From positions 42,613-106,612 of the forward strand of contig JAAESX010000048.1 in assembly GCA_024228935.1 (NCBI GenBank): 64,000 nucleotides of DNA, given 5' to 3'. The position numbers and the translations under genes were made by a program. This DNA comes from Pseudomonadota bacterium (GTDB taxonomy: Bacteria > Myxococcota_A > UBA796 > CAJQPC01). How positions within the stretch are numbered: the stretch's first letter is position 1; every line of letters starts with the position of its first letter. Positions 42,576 to 51,164 of the stretch are shown piece after piece. The notes beneath the pieces are model-generated. The model saw nothing but the letters and a program-made list of their open reading frames with translations, searched no databases and was not told the origin of the DNA.

Positions 42576-44300
42576 GTGTTCCTGTCGCTGCTGACACTCT
42601 CGCTCCTGGACCCGGCGCTGGCGGACACGCCGCCCGAGCCGTCCTCGGTGTGGGACGAGCTCCAGGTCGACAAGGGCGTGCACCTCTCCGATCAGGAGAA
42701 GGAAGCCAGCCAGGACCTGGCGGACGAGCGCTTCGACGAGCAGCTGTTCGGCGGCATGGGCGCGCTCGGCGGCGAGCCCGACCCCCGCTTCTACGTCGAC
42801 CCCGTCGGGACCCTCGAGGTCGACCCGCTCCACCTCGACCTGGTCGCGCCGGCGGACTTCGACATCCCCGTCGTCGTGAACCCGATGGTCGAGAAGTGGA
42901 TGAACTACTTCCTTGGCCGCGGCCGCAAGTGGTTCCAGAAGTACCTCGAGCGCGAGCACGCCTACCGGCCGATGATCCACGCCGAGCTGGCCGCAGCCGG
43001 CATGCCGCTCGACCTGATCTACGTCTCGATGATCGAGAGCGGGTTCAGCAACCAGGCCCGCTCGTTCGCGAGCGCCGTCGGGCTGTGGCAGTTCATGGCG
43101 CCGACCGCCCGCGCCTACGGCCTGCGTGTCGACTACTGGTCGGACGAGCGCACCGACCCCGAGGCCAGCACCCGCGCGGCCATCCAGTACCTGTCCGACC
43201 TGTACGACCTGCAGGGCGACTGGTACCTGGCGTGGGCCAGCTACAACGCCGGGCCCGGGCGCGTGAACGGCGCCATCAAGCGGCACGGCACCCGGAATTT
43301 CTGGGTCATCGCGCAGCAGGAGACGCTGGCCGAGGAGACCCGGAACTACGTCCCCAAGGTCCTGGCGGCCGCCATCATCGGCAAGCACCCGGAGCGCTAC
43401 GGCTTCGAGGTCGAGCCCCACGCGGAGCTCCGCTACCAGTCGGTCGAGGTCCACGGGGCCGTGACGCTGGACATCATCGCGGACTGTGCCGAGACGACCG
43501 AGGCCCGGATCACCGAGCTGAACCCCGCGCTCCTGCGGGGAGCCACGCCGCCGGACGGCACCACGCTCGTGCACCTGCCCGAGGGGAGCGCCGAGGGCTT
43601 CGCGACCTGCTTCGAGGCCATCCCGCCCAGCGAGCGCATCAGCTACAGCCGCCACCAGGTCGCGCGCGGCGAGACGCTGTCCGGCATCGCCAAGCGGTAC
43701 GGCGTCACCTCGGCCGACATCGAGAACGTGAACCGGCTCGCCAACGCCAACCGCATCTACGTCGGCATGGAGCTGGTCATCCCCCTCAAGGGCATCGCGC
43801 CCGAGCTGGTCGCCAAAGCCGAGGCTCCGCGGACGACCACGGTCCACACGGTCACTCGTGGGGAGACGCTGTCCGCCATCTCGACCCGCTACGGCGTGAC
43901 GGTGAGCCAGCTCAAGGGCTGGAACAGCCTGAACAGCGACACCATACAGGCCGGCCAGCGCCTGACCATCGAGGGCGGCAAGCCCCAGTCCACGACCCCG
44001 CTCTCCTACACGGTGAGGAAGGGGGACGCGCTCTCGAGCATCGCTCGCGACTTCGGCGTCTCGACCGCCCAGGTCCAGGAGTGGAACGGCATCTCGGACG
44101 CCAGCTCGGTCCAGGTCGGCCAGGTGCTGAAGCTCTACGGCCCCTCGCAGGACTGGAAGGTCTACGTGGTGCGCTCCGGCGACAGCCTCGGCCGGATCGC
44201 CCAGGCCAACGGCTGCTCCGTCAGCGAGCTGAAGGGCTGGAACGACCTGTCCGGCTCGACCATCCACCCGGGGCAGAAGCTCCGCATCCAGGCTGACTGA
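42576..44300 (+). CDS. mltD: Membrane-bound lytic murein transglycosylase D-like, four LysM
   Basis: A 574-residue peptidoglycan lytic transglycosylase. Signal peptide (FLSLLTLSLLDPALA), then the SLT domain at about 110-260 with catalytic Glu in YVSMIESGFSNQARS, GLWQFMAPTA and SYNAGPGRVNGAIKR. Four LysM domains follow (Tyr/Val...RGETLSGIAKRYGV, RGETLSAISTRYGV, KGDALSSIARDFGV, SGDSLGRIAQANG), more than the usual two or three. The start is GTG 42576 after a G-rich stretch. It overlaps moeA by one base (TGATG), which is an odd link to the cofactor operon. Confidence 0.92.
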   Translation: MFLSLLTLSLLDPALADTPPEPSSVWDELQVDKGVHLSDQEKEASQDLADERFDEQLFGGMGALGGEPDPRFYVDPVGTLEVDPLHLDLVAPADFDIPVVVNPMVEKWMNYFLGRGRKWFQKYLEREHAYRPMIHAELAAAGMPLDLIYVSMIESGFSNQARSFASAVGLWQFMAPTARAYGLRVDYWSDERTDPEASTRAAIQYLSDLYDLQGDWYLAWASYNAGPGRVNGAIKRHGTRNFWVIAQQETLAEETRNYVPKVLAAAIIGKHPERYGFEVEPHAELRYQSVEVHGAVTLDIIADCAETTEARITELNPALLRGATPPDGTTLVHLPEGSAEGFATCFEAIPPSERISYSRHQVARGETLSGIAKRYGVTSADIENVNRLANANRIYVGMELVIPLKGIAPELVAKAEAPRTTTVHTVTRGETLSAISTRYGVTVSQLKGWNSLNSDTIQAGQRLTIEGGKPQSTTPLSYTVRKGDALSSIARDFGVSTAQVQEWNGISDASSVQVGQVLKLYGPSQDWKVYVVRSGDSLGRIAQANGCSVSELKGWNDLSGSTIHPGQKLRIQAD

Positions 44301-45568
44301 TGCTCTCCGTCGACGACGCCCTGTCCCGAGTCCTGTCCGCTGTCCGGCCCGTGCTCGCCGAGCGGGTGCCGCTCGTCGATGCCTACGACCGGGTCCTCGC
44401 CGAGGCCATCGTCAGCCCCCGGAACGTGCCGCCCTGGGACAACTCGGCCATGGACGGCTTCGCGGTCGTCGCCTCGGATCTGGCTGAGCTCCCGGTGGCG
44501 CTCCCGGTCCTCGAGACCATCCCCGCCGGGGCCGTGCCGACGCTGACCGTCACGGCGGGGGCCTGCTCGCGCATCATGACGGGTGCCCCGATGCCCTCGG
44601 GCGCCGACGCCGTGGTGATGATCGAGCACACCGACGGCGGTGACCCGGTGACGTTCGCGGTGACGTCTTCTGGGGGCGCGACGCCCGGCCAGAACGTGCG
44701 CCCGTGCGGTGGGGACGTCGCCCAGGGCGACACCGTGCTCGAGCCCGGGCGCGTGCTCGACCCTGCTGCCGTCGGGCTCATCTCGTCGCTGGGCTTCCCG
44801 AGCGTGCTGGTCGCCCAGCGGCCTCGCGTGGCCATCCTCTCCACAGGAGACGAGGTCGTCGAGCCCGGCTGGCCCGCCCACGCCGGCCAGATCTACAGCA
44901 GCAACACGCTGACCCTGATGGGCCTCGTGAAGCGGGCTGGAGCCGAGCCCATTCACTGCGGCATCGCCCCGGACGACCCCGAGGGTCTGCGCGCGGCGCT
45001 GTCCCGCTGCCTCCGAGCGGACCTGGTCGTCACGACTGGCGGCGTCAGCATGGGCGACTTCGACCACGTGAAGGACTTCTTCCAGAGCCACGGCGCGCTC
45101 GAGTTCTGGAAGGTCGCGATGAAGCCCGGAAAGCCGCTGGCGTTCGGGAGCTTCGGCGGCGTGCCCTGCTTCGGACTGCCCGGGAACCCGGTGTCCTGCA
45201 TGGTGAACTTCTATCAGTTCGTCCGCCCGGTCATCCGCAAGACGCTGGGTGACCCCCGGCCGCATCTCCCGGTGGTCGAGGCCCGCCTCGAGGGCCGCAT
45301 CGGCAAGAAGAAGGGCCGCGCCGAGCTGGCCCGCGTCACGCTGCGGCTCGAGGACGGCGGCTTCGTCGCGACGCCCGTCTCCCGCCAGAGCTCCGGGGTC
45401 CTCACCTCGATGGCGGAGTGCGATGGACTGTCGCTGGTGCCGGCCGACTCGGGCGCCGTCGAAGGGGGGCGCATCCGCGTCCAGGTCCTCGACCCGCGCT
45501 TCCTGGACGGCGCCACGGCGAACTACGGGTGGCCGGACCACGCGCCGAAGGTCGACCACGGGTGCTAG
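44300..45568 (+). CDS. moeA: Molybdopterin molybdenumtransferase MoeA
   Basis: A 422-residue enzyme inserting molybdate into adenylylated molybdopterin. Motifs: VPPWDNSAMDGFAVV, the GAPMPSGADAVVMIE stretch, GDEVVEPG and SSNTLTLMGLV, TTGGVSMGDFDHVK, and LPGNPVSCMVNFYQFVRP. All conserved acidic residues expected are visible. First gene of a six-gene cofactor operon; coupled to mltD upstream and overlapping mobA by 7 bases. Confidence 0.96.
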   Translation: MLSVDDALSRVLSAVRPVLAERVPLVDAYDRVLAEAIVSPRNVPPWDNSAMDGFAVVASDLAELPVALPVLETIPAGAVPTLTVTAGACSRIMTGAPMPSGADAVVMIEHTDGGDPVTFAVTSSGGATPGQNVRPCGGDVAQGDTVLEPGRVLDPAAVGLISSLGFPSVLVAQRPRVAILSTGDEVVEPGWPAHAGQIYSSNTLTLMGLVKRAGAEPIHCGIAPDDPEGLRAALSRCLRADLVVTTGGVSMGDFDHVKDFFQSHGALEFWKVAMKPGKPLAFGSFGGVPCFGLPGNPVSCMVNFYQFVRPVIRKTLGDPRPHLPVVEARLEGRIGKKKGRAELARVTLRLEDGGFVATPVSRQSSGVLTSMAECDGLSLVPADSGAVEGGRIRVQVLDPRFLDGATANYGWPDHAPKVDHGC

Positions 45569-46062
45569 CCGCGGTGCTCGCCGGCGGTGTCTCGCGCCGC
45601 TTCGGTACCGACAAGGCCCGGTTCGAGGTCGACGGCATCCCCATGGTCCTGCGCGTGGCGAACGCCATGACCGCGGCCGGCCTGGACGTGGTGGTCATCG
45701 CCCAGGACCGGCGGCTCGAGGACCTGGGTCTCCGCTGCCTGGTCGAGCCTCCTGGCGAGCGACACCCCCTGCGCGGCGTCGTGCATGGGCTCGAGCACGG
45801 GGTCCGGGTGTTCTCGCCCTGCGATGTCCCGTTCGTCCCTCCCGAGGCGTTCCGCCTGCTGGCCGACGAGGGCGTCGCCTGTACGGACCGGGTCCACCCG
45901 CTGCTGGCCCACTACGCCCCCGAGCGACTGGAGCGGGCGCGCGAACTGCTCGCCGGCAACGGGTCGGCGACGAAGCTCGCGGACGGGGTGCGACGTGTCA
46001 CGATGTCCCCGGCGTGGCTCCGGAACGTGAACCGCCGCGCCGATCTGGAGGCCCCGGAATGA
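45562..46062 (+). CDS. mobA: Molybdenum cofactor guanylyltransferase MobA-like
   Basis: A 166-residue nucleotidyltransferase that adds GMP to the molybdenum cofactor. The N-terminal signature is LAAVLAGGVSRRFGTDKARFEVDG, followed by FSPCDVPFVPPEAF. It is somewhat shorter than typical MobA (about 190). The start is GTG 45562, seven bases inside moeA; no ATG exists at this point. Overlaps the dioxygenase gene by 4 bases. Confidence 0.87.
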   Translation: MLAAVLAGGVSRRFGTDKARFEVDGIPMVLRVANAMTAAGLDVVVIAQDRRLEDLGLRCLVEPPGERHPLRGVVHGLEHGVRVFSPCDVPFVPPEAFRLLADEGVACTDRVHPLLAHYAPERLERARELLAGNGSATKLADGVRRVTMSPAWLRNVNRRADLEAPE

Positions 46063-46628
46063 ACCCGCTGCAGGACGTCATCCACCGACTGGACGAGGCG
46101 GTCGGCGACTGCGCGGACATCCCATGCGCCGTGGCGGCCGTCAAGGCGACCCTGGTCGACAGCCTGGGCGCCAACACGTGGCTCCCCGCCTGCGCCAAGG
46201 AGCAGGACGTCGGGTACGCACGACACCTCCTTTACCGCTGCCCCCAGGGCCGGTTCAGCATCGTCGCGATGGTCTGGGGAGTCGGCCAGGCCACCCCCAT
46301 CCACGACCACGACGGCATCTGGTGCGTCGAGGGCGTCTACCACGGCGAGATCAAGGTCACGAGCTACGACCTGGTGGGCCAGCTCGCTGACACCTGTCGC
46401 TTCGAGCCGCACCGCGAGATCCAGCAGGGGGTCGGCGCCGCCGGCTCGCTGATCCCGCCGGTCGAGCACCACGTGATCCAGAACGCCGGCGCGACACCGG
46501 CCGTCACAGTGCACGTCTATGGCGGCGAGCTCGAGAGCTGCGCGGTGTTCCTCCCGGTCGGCGGAGACCGGTACGAGAGGGTCGTGAAGCCGCTCTCCTA
46601 CACCTCGATCGTGGACGTCGCGGCCTGA
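46059..46628 (+). CDS. Cupin protein, cysteine dioxygenase-like
   Basis: A 189-residue cupin of the thiol dioxygenase kind. The first cupin motif is ATPIHDHDGIWCVEGVYHGE, with two iron His and a Cys in the position that in cysteine dioxygenase crosslinks to Tyr; the second has VEHHVIQNAG with the third His. This suggests iron-dependent oxidation of cysteine or a related thiol. Its place in a molybdenum-cofactor operon (ATGA overlap with mobA, TGATG with the next gene) is unexpected and might supply sulfite for a molybdenum sulfite oxidase, but that is inference. Confidence 0.8.
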   Translation: MNPLQDVIHRLDEAVGDCADIPCAVAAVKATLVDSLGANTWLPACAKEQDVGYARHLLYRCPQGRFSIVAMVWGVGQATPIHDHDGIWCVEGVYHGEIKVTSYDLVGQLADTCRFEPHREIQQGVGAAGSLIPPVEHHVIQNAGATPAVTVHVYGGELESCAVFLPVGGDRYERVVKPLSYTSIVDVAA

Positions 46629-47620
46629 TGGGACTCGACATCACACTCGTCACCCGCGGCTGCTCGCACGAGACCGCCGCCCGCTTGCTCGGCGACCACG
46701 ACGTCCGCATCCAGAAGGTCGAGGAGAGCCCGGCGGCCGTCCTCACCGCGGCCCAGGACGGTCGCGAGCGCTCGCAGGTCCTGGTCGTCCTCGGCGGTCC
46801 TGTCTACCCCGAGCCCGACCCGGCGTTCGCCGCGATCGCGCGGGACCTCGACCCGGTCCCTGGGTTCTCTGCGGCGTTCACCGCGCTGGCCATCCGCGAG
46901 ATCGGCTCGACCGCCATCCGACAGCGTGCCGCCGCGGGACGGAACGATGGCGTGCTCGTCATCCTCCTCCCCGCCGACGAGTCGTGCTGTCGCGTCGCGC
47001 TCGAGGAGCTGATCGTGCCCGAGCTTGCCGACCTGGTCGGGTCCACCGCGAGCGAGTCCCGGGCCGGTGGTGTGAGCGTCGTCCCGATCGAGGCCCAGGC
47101 ACCCCCGACCGAGGCGCTGCCGTGGCTGGCGGCCCTGGCGGAGATGGGAGGCGCGCTGGATCGCAAGGGTCGCAGCGAGCTCCCGCCCTCGATCGCGAAG
47201 TCCGCCCCCGTCCTCGAGGTGCTGAACGGCGCCGGCGAGCGCGGCACGACCACCATCGACGGCGAGCTCTACGGCGTCTACGGCTTCCCGGATCTGCGCC
47301 GGCCCACCTCCAAGGTCCTGCTCATCGGGCCGGGAGAGCCGATCGGCGAGGTCGTCGCGCTCCACCGCAAGCCGGCCGATGTCGGCGTCTGCCGGAACGG
47401 CGGCGGTCGCCTGCCCAGCTCGGGTCGCCTCGGCCGCACGTGCGAGGAGCTCACCGGCGAGGACTACCCGGAGCGGGGCCGCCTGCTCGCGCTCGACGGC
47501 TCAACGGTGTTCGTACGCGAGGGCGAGTCGGTCTACTCCTGGGATGGTCGGCGTCGAAAGCCGGAAGGCTCCATGCAGGCGGTGCTCGCTTCCCTGTTGT
47601 TGAGCTGGTCCCAGCGCTGA
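46628..47620 (+). CDS. MoaB/MogA-like protein with extra C-terminal domain
   Basis: A 330-residue protein. Residues 1-145 resemble MoaB/MogA: GFSAAFTALAIREIGSTAIR, RAAAGRNDGVLVILLPADES and VALEELIVPELADLV match the family's PGFG...EIGTSA, SRA.AG, LPGSP and ALEELI.PEL landmarks. The substrate loop that should read GGTG is LGGPVYPE, so molybdopterin adenylyltransferase activity is doubtful. Residues 145-330 form a separate unrecognised beta-rich domain. It lies in the cofactor operon between the dioxygenase and mrp genes. Confidence 0.7.
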   Translation: MGLDITLVTRGCSHETAARLLGDHDVRIQKVEESPAAVLTAAQDGRERSQVLVVLGGPVYPEPDPAFAAIARDLDPVPGFSAAFTALAIREIGSTAIRQRAAAGRNDGVLVILLPADESCCRVALEELIVPELADLVGSTASESRAGGVSVVPIEAQAPPTEALPWLAALAEMGGALDRKGRSELPPSIAKSAPVLEVLNGAGERGTTTIDGELYGVYGFPDLRRPTSKVLLIGPGEPIGEVVALHRKPADVGVCRNGGGRLPSSGRLGRTCEELTGEDYPERGRLLALDGSTVFVREGESVYSWDGRRRKPEGSMQAVLASLLLSWSQR

Positions 47621-47625
47621 GGGGC

Positions 47626-47646
47626 GCCCGACCGGGTTAGTCGGGC
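47626..47646 (+). terminator. Hairpin between MoaB-like and mrp genes
   Basis: Stem GCCCGAC / GTCGGGC (7 bp, perfect) with loop CGGGTTA, starting 6 bases after the stop and ending 15 bases before the mrp ATG, just ahead of its Shine-Dalgarno. With no T-tract, it may be a weak terminator or control element within the operon. Confidence 0.4.
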
Positions 47647-47661
47647 CTCCTGGAGGCGAGG

Positions 47662-48819
47662 ATGTCGGAGCAGGATCCCAACCGCTGGCTCGAGCCGGCC
47701 GCCACGAAGGTCCGCGACCCGGTCACGAACCGGTCGGTGTTCCTGGCCGGGCTCATCGGGAACGCCTCGATCGAGGGCAACACGCTGCGGTTCGACCTGA
47801 ACTTCAGCAAGGACCACAGCCGGGCGGACCGCTCGGCCATCGTCCAGGCGCTCGAGTCGAACCTGCAGGGCGTCGGCTGGCAGGGGAACGTCATCCCCAA
47901 CGTGCTGGTCGAGGGCGTCCGCCGAGGCTCTGCGGCCCCCAAGCCGGCGGCCGACCATGGCCACGATCACGGCCATGACCACGGCCACGGCCCGAAGGAG
48001 GACAAGGTCCGCGGCATGAGCGGGCCGGGGATGCAGGCCCACGGCGGGGCCGTCGAGCTCCAGGCCATCCCGGGCGTGAAGCACGTCATCGCGGTCGCCA
48101 GCGGCAAGGGCGGCGTCGGCAAGTCGACGGTCGCCGTGAACCTGGCCGTCGGTCTCGCGGCCCAGGGCTACCTGGTCGGCCTGCTCGACGCCGACATCTA
48201 CGGGCCGTCGCTCCCGCTGATGATGAGCGTCGACGGCAAGCCCGTCGCCAACGAACAGAAGAAGATCATCCCGCTGATGGCGTACGGCGTGAAGTGCATG
48301 TCCATCGGCTTCCTCGCCGACCCGGGCGAGCCCATCATCTGGCGCGGTCCGATGGTCATGGGCGTCATCCGCCAGTTCCTGCAGCAGGTGGCCTGGGCCC
48401 CGGTCGACTACCTGATCGTCGACTTGCCGCCGGGAACGGGCGATGCCCAGCTGACGATGATCCAGAACGTCCCCATCTCCGGATCGGTCATCGTGACGAC
48501 GCCCCAGGAGGTCGCGCTGCTTGACGCCCGTCGCGGAGTGCAGATGTTCCGGAAGCTCGACGTGCCGGTGCTCGGCGTGGTCGAGAACATGGCCTGGATG
48601 GACGCCCCGGACGGCACGCGCATGCACCCGTTCGGCGAAGGCGGCGGCAAGCGCATGGCGCGCGAGTTCGAGGTCGAGGTGCTGGCCGAGGTCCCCCTCG
48701 ACGCGGCGATTCGAATGGGCGGTGACCGGGGCAGCCCGGCCGCGCTGGACACCGACGCGGTCGCCACCGTCTTTCGCTCGCTCGCCACGAAGGTGGCGGA
48801 AGCGCTCCCGGTCTCCTGA
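47662..48819 (+). CDS. mrp: Mrp/ApbC-type P-loop ATPase lacking the CxxC motif
   Basis: A 385-residue ParA/MinD-like ATPase of the iron-sulfur carrier family. The N-terminal MIP18-like part (EGNTLRFDLNFS) is followed by a His-rich linker (DHGHDHGHDHGHG), the deviant Walker A ASGKGGVGKSTV, the PSLPLMM and DLPPGTGDAQL motifs and VVTTPQEVALLDARR. The usual CPxC after VENM, which holds the bridging cluster, reads VENMAWMDAPDGTRMHPFG with no Cys, so cluster carriage must be lost or altered. The His-rich stretch might bind a metal instead. Precedes and overlaps moaA by one base. Confidence 0.88.
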   Translation: MSEQDPNRWLEPAATKVRDPVTNRSVFLAGLIGNASIEGNTLRFDLNFSKDHSRADRSAIVQALESNLQGVGWQGNVIPNVLVEGVRRGSAAPKPAADHGHDHGHDHGHGPKEDKVRGMSGPGMQAHGGAVELQAIPGVKHVIAVASGKGGVGKSTVAVNLAVGLAAQGYLVGLLDADIYGPSLPLMMSVDGKPVANEQKKIIPLMAYGVKCMSIGFLADPGEPIIWRGPMVMGVIRQFLQQVAWAPVDYLIVDLPPGTGDAQLTMIQNVPISGSVIVTTPQEVALLDARRGVQMFRKLDVPVLGVVENMAWMDAPDGTRMHPFGEGGGKRMAREFEVEVLAEVPLDAAIRMGGDRGSPAALDTDAVATVFRSLATKVAEALPVS

Positions 48820-49808
48820 TGAGCTCCCCGTCGGCGCTTCGCGATCGCTTCGGACGGGCGCACACCTACCTGCGCGTGTCCGTCACGGACCGCTGCAACT
48901 TCCGCTGCGTGTACTGCCTGCCCGCCGAGGGCATGGACTGGATGCGCCGGGACGACCTCCTCTCGTACGAGGAGATCACGCGGCTGGTCTCGGTCTTCGC
49001 TTCGCTCGGCATCCGGCGGGTGCGCTTGACTGGGGGAGAGCCGCTCATCCGCCGGGACCTCGAGCGGCTGGTCGAGGGCATCGGGGGCATCGAGGGCATC
49101 GACGACATCGCGATGACCACGAACGCGCACCGCCTCGAGGGATGTGCAGACCGCCTCGCCGAGGCCGGCCTGACGCGGCTGAACGTCTCGATCGACTCCA
49201 TCGATCCGGACCAGTTCGCCGAGATCACGCGCGGCGGCACCCTCGACAGGGTCCTGCGTGGGATGGACGCCGCGATCGACGCTGGCATCGGCCCCATCAA
49301 GCTCAACATGGTCGTGCTCAAGGGCGTGAACGAGGACCAGATCATCCCGATGGTCGAGCACTTCGGCGCCCGGCCCGAGACGTTCGTCCTCCGCTTCATC
49401 GAGTACATGCCGTTCGAGGCGCGCTGGCACAAGAGCGTCAAGGGCGAGACCATCCGCGACCTGCTCGGCGAGCGCTACGGCATCGAGCCCGACGGCGCCT
49501 GGCAGGGCGACGGCCCCGCGGTGAACCACCGGCTCGGCTTCGGGCTTCGCGTAGGCTTCATCAACCCGCTGTCGGAGCGGTTCTGCTCGACCTGCAATCG
49601 GCTGCGGCTGTCCGCGGACGGATTCCTGCGGACCTGTCTCTCCGACGACGGCACGCCATCGCTCGCCGAGGGCATGCGGGACGGCGCCACGGACGAGGAC
49701 ATCGCGGCCGCCATTCGGGAGATGGTCCTGGGCAAGCGCGAGGGCCACGATGCGCTGCTCGACGGTGGCAAGGCGTTCGAGGGGGTCATGACCCGCATCG
49801 GCGGTTAG
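48819..49808 (+). CDS. moaA: GTP 3',8-cyclase MoaA
   Basis: A 329-residue radical SAM enzyme starting molybdopterin synthesis. The N-terminal cluster motif CNFRCVYC is at about residues 25-32, the GGEPL motif (LTGGEPLIRRDL) follows, and the C-terminal second cluster is held by CSTCNRLRLSADGFLRTC. GTP-binding and GG C-terminal residues (RIGG) are present. MoaC, MoaD and MoaE are not in the window. The final gene of the operon, coupled to mrp by TGATG. Confidence 0.96.
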   Translation: MSSPSALRDRFGRAHTYLRVSVTDRCNFRCVYCLPAEGMDWMRRDDLLSYEEITRLVSVFASLGIRRVRLTGGEPLIRRDLERLVEGIGGIEGIDDIAMTTNAHRLEGCADRLAEAGLTRLNVSIDSIDPDQFAEITRGGTLDRVLRGMDAAIDAGIGPIKLNMVVLKGVNEDQIIPMVEHFGARPETFVLRFIEYMPFEARWHKSVKGETIRDLLGERYGIEPDGAWQGDGPAVNHRLGFGLRVGFINPLSERFCSTCNRLRLSADGFLRTCLSDDGTPSLAEGMRDGATDEDIAAAIREMVLGKREGHDALLDGGKAFEGVMTRIGG

Positions 49809-49836
49809 CACCCGAGGTCCATTCGTTGGAGCCGCC

Positions 49837-51147
49837 GTGGGCTACGGGCTGATCGCTGTCGCATTCCTCCTCTTCGGAGTCGTCTCCTGGAAGGCCTGGG
49901 AGGGGGCCCTGGGGCTGGTCGCCATCATCGCGCTGGCCGGTGCGTTCGGCGCGTTCTGGGTCGGCCGGAAGAAGGTCGACGCCCAGGTCCGCAAGAAGCT
50001 GGACATGCCCGCCAAGGTGCTGTTCACGCTCGTCGGCATCATGGCGCTGCTGCGGCACCCCATCGACATCGAAGAGGGCGTCCGCGCGCCGATCTACGAG
50101 GCCATCGCGCTCTACATCGACCAGGTCGACACGGGCACGTTCATCCTCTACGCGTGCATCGCCATGGCGGTGAAGTTCGTCGGCGTCATCAGCAGCGCCT
50201 TCGCCTGGCACCTGCTGCTCAAGGGCCAGGGCATCCGGTTCCCGTTCTGGTCGAAGATCATGACGGCGTTCCTGATCGGCCGGTTCATCGGCACGTTCCT
50301 GCCGAGCACGCTCGGGCTCGACGGCTACACGCTGTACGAGGCCGGCCGGTACTCCGGGCAGTGGCCGCGGGCCATCACCGCCAAGGCCCTCGAGAAGTTC
50401 ATCGGCGTCACCGGGCTCTTCCTGGGCATGGTCGTCACGATGCCCTTTGGCTACCAGGTCATCGTCGACGTCACGACGAAGATGGGCCAGCCCGAGTCGG
50501 CTCCCCTCCTGGCTGGCGCGATCGCTGCCGTCGCCGGCGGTGTCAGCGCGGTCGTCGTCGTCGGCCTCGTGTGGCCCTCGATCATCCAGTGGTTCGCTCG
50601 GTTGTTCGAGCGCATCCTCGGTGGCATCGGGCCGCTCAAGAAGCTCGTGGGCATCCTGAACCAGTTCACGAACGCTGTCGGCGCCTACCGCGGCAAGGTC
50701 GGCCTGCTCATGCTCGCCCTGGCCAGCAAGTTCGTCACGCACTTCACGACGGCCGCCGTCTACTTCTTCACCGCGCTCGCCATCGGCGTGACGACGGCGG
50801 AGTTCTGGCCCATCACGTTCGGCTCGACCATCCAGATCCTGGCCACGCTGCTGTCCCCGACCATCGCGGGCGAGGGCGCTCGCGAGGCGTTCCAGGCCCT
50901 GCTCCTGTCCGAGCAGCTGGGCGGCGTCGCGCAGGCCGTGCTGTCGGGTGCGCTCGGGTTCATCGCGGCCGAAGCGGCGACGCTCTGGGGCGGCATGTTC
51001 CTGTGGACGCGCAAGGCCGGCTGGCGCCCGAAGTTCGCCGAGGTCGACGGTCAGCAGGTGGACTACGCCTGGATCGACGACGAGGACGACGGCGGCTTCG
51101 ACGCCGAGAAGATCGCGAAGGCCCGCGCCGAGCACACTCAGAAGTAG
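49837..51147 (+). CDS. UPF0104/AglD-type membrane protein
   Basis: A 436-residue polytopic inner-membrane protein of the lysylphosphatidylglycerol synthase TM family (UPF0104, YbhN-like), without the aminoacyltransferase domain. The family core is the ILYACIAMAVKF helix, FLIGRFIGTFLPSTLGLDGY and EKFIGVTGLFLGMVV. A GTG start at 49837 is used. Members are thought to flip lipids or take part in lipid or glycan transfer, but the role here is not determined. An acidic 60-residue tail follows the last helix. Confidence 0.85.
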   Translation: MGYGLIAVAFLLFGVVSWKAWEGALGLVAIIALAGAFGAFWVGRKKVDAQVRKKLDMPAKVLFTLVGIMALLRHPIDIEEGVRAPIYEAIALYIDQVDTGTFILYACIAMAVKFVGVISSAFAWHLLLKGQGIRFPFWSKIMTAFLIGRFIGTFLPSTLGLDGYTLYEAGRYSGQWPRAITAKALEKFIGVTGLFLGMVVTMPFGYQVIVDVTTKMGQPESAPLLAGAIAAVAGGVSAVVVVGLVWPSIIQWFARLFERILGGIGPLKKLVGILNQFTNAVGAYRGKVGLLMLALASKFVTHFTTAAVYFFTALAIGVTTAEFWPITFGSTIQILATLLSPTIAGEGAREAFQALLLSEQLGGVAQAVLSGALGFIAAEAATLWGGMFLWTRKAGWRPKFAEVDGQQVDYAWIDDEDDGGFDAEKIAKARAEHTQK

Positions 51148-51164
51148 CTGGTAGACTCCCGGCG

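Noticed and set aside
41063..44296. Very long plus-strand open frame (over 1000 codons)
   Set aside because: It is antisense to thiE and the NtrC-like gene and out of frame with mltD; the product is Arg/Ala/Gly-rich with no domain. An artefact of high GC content.
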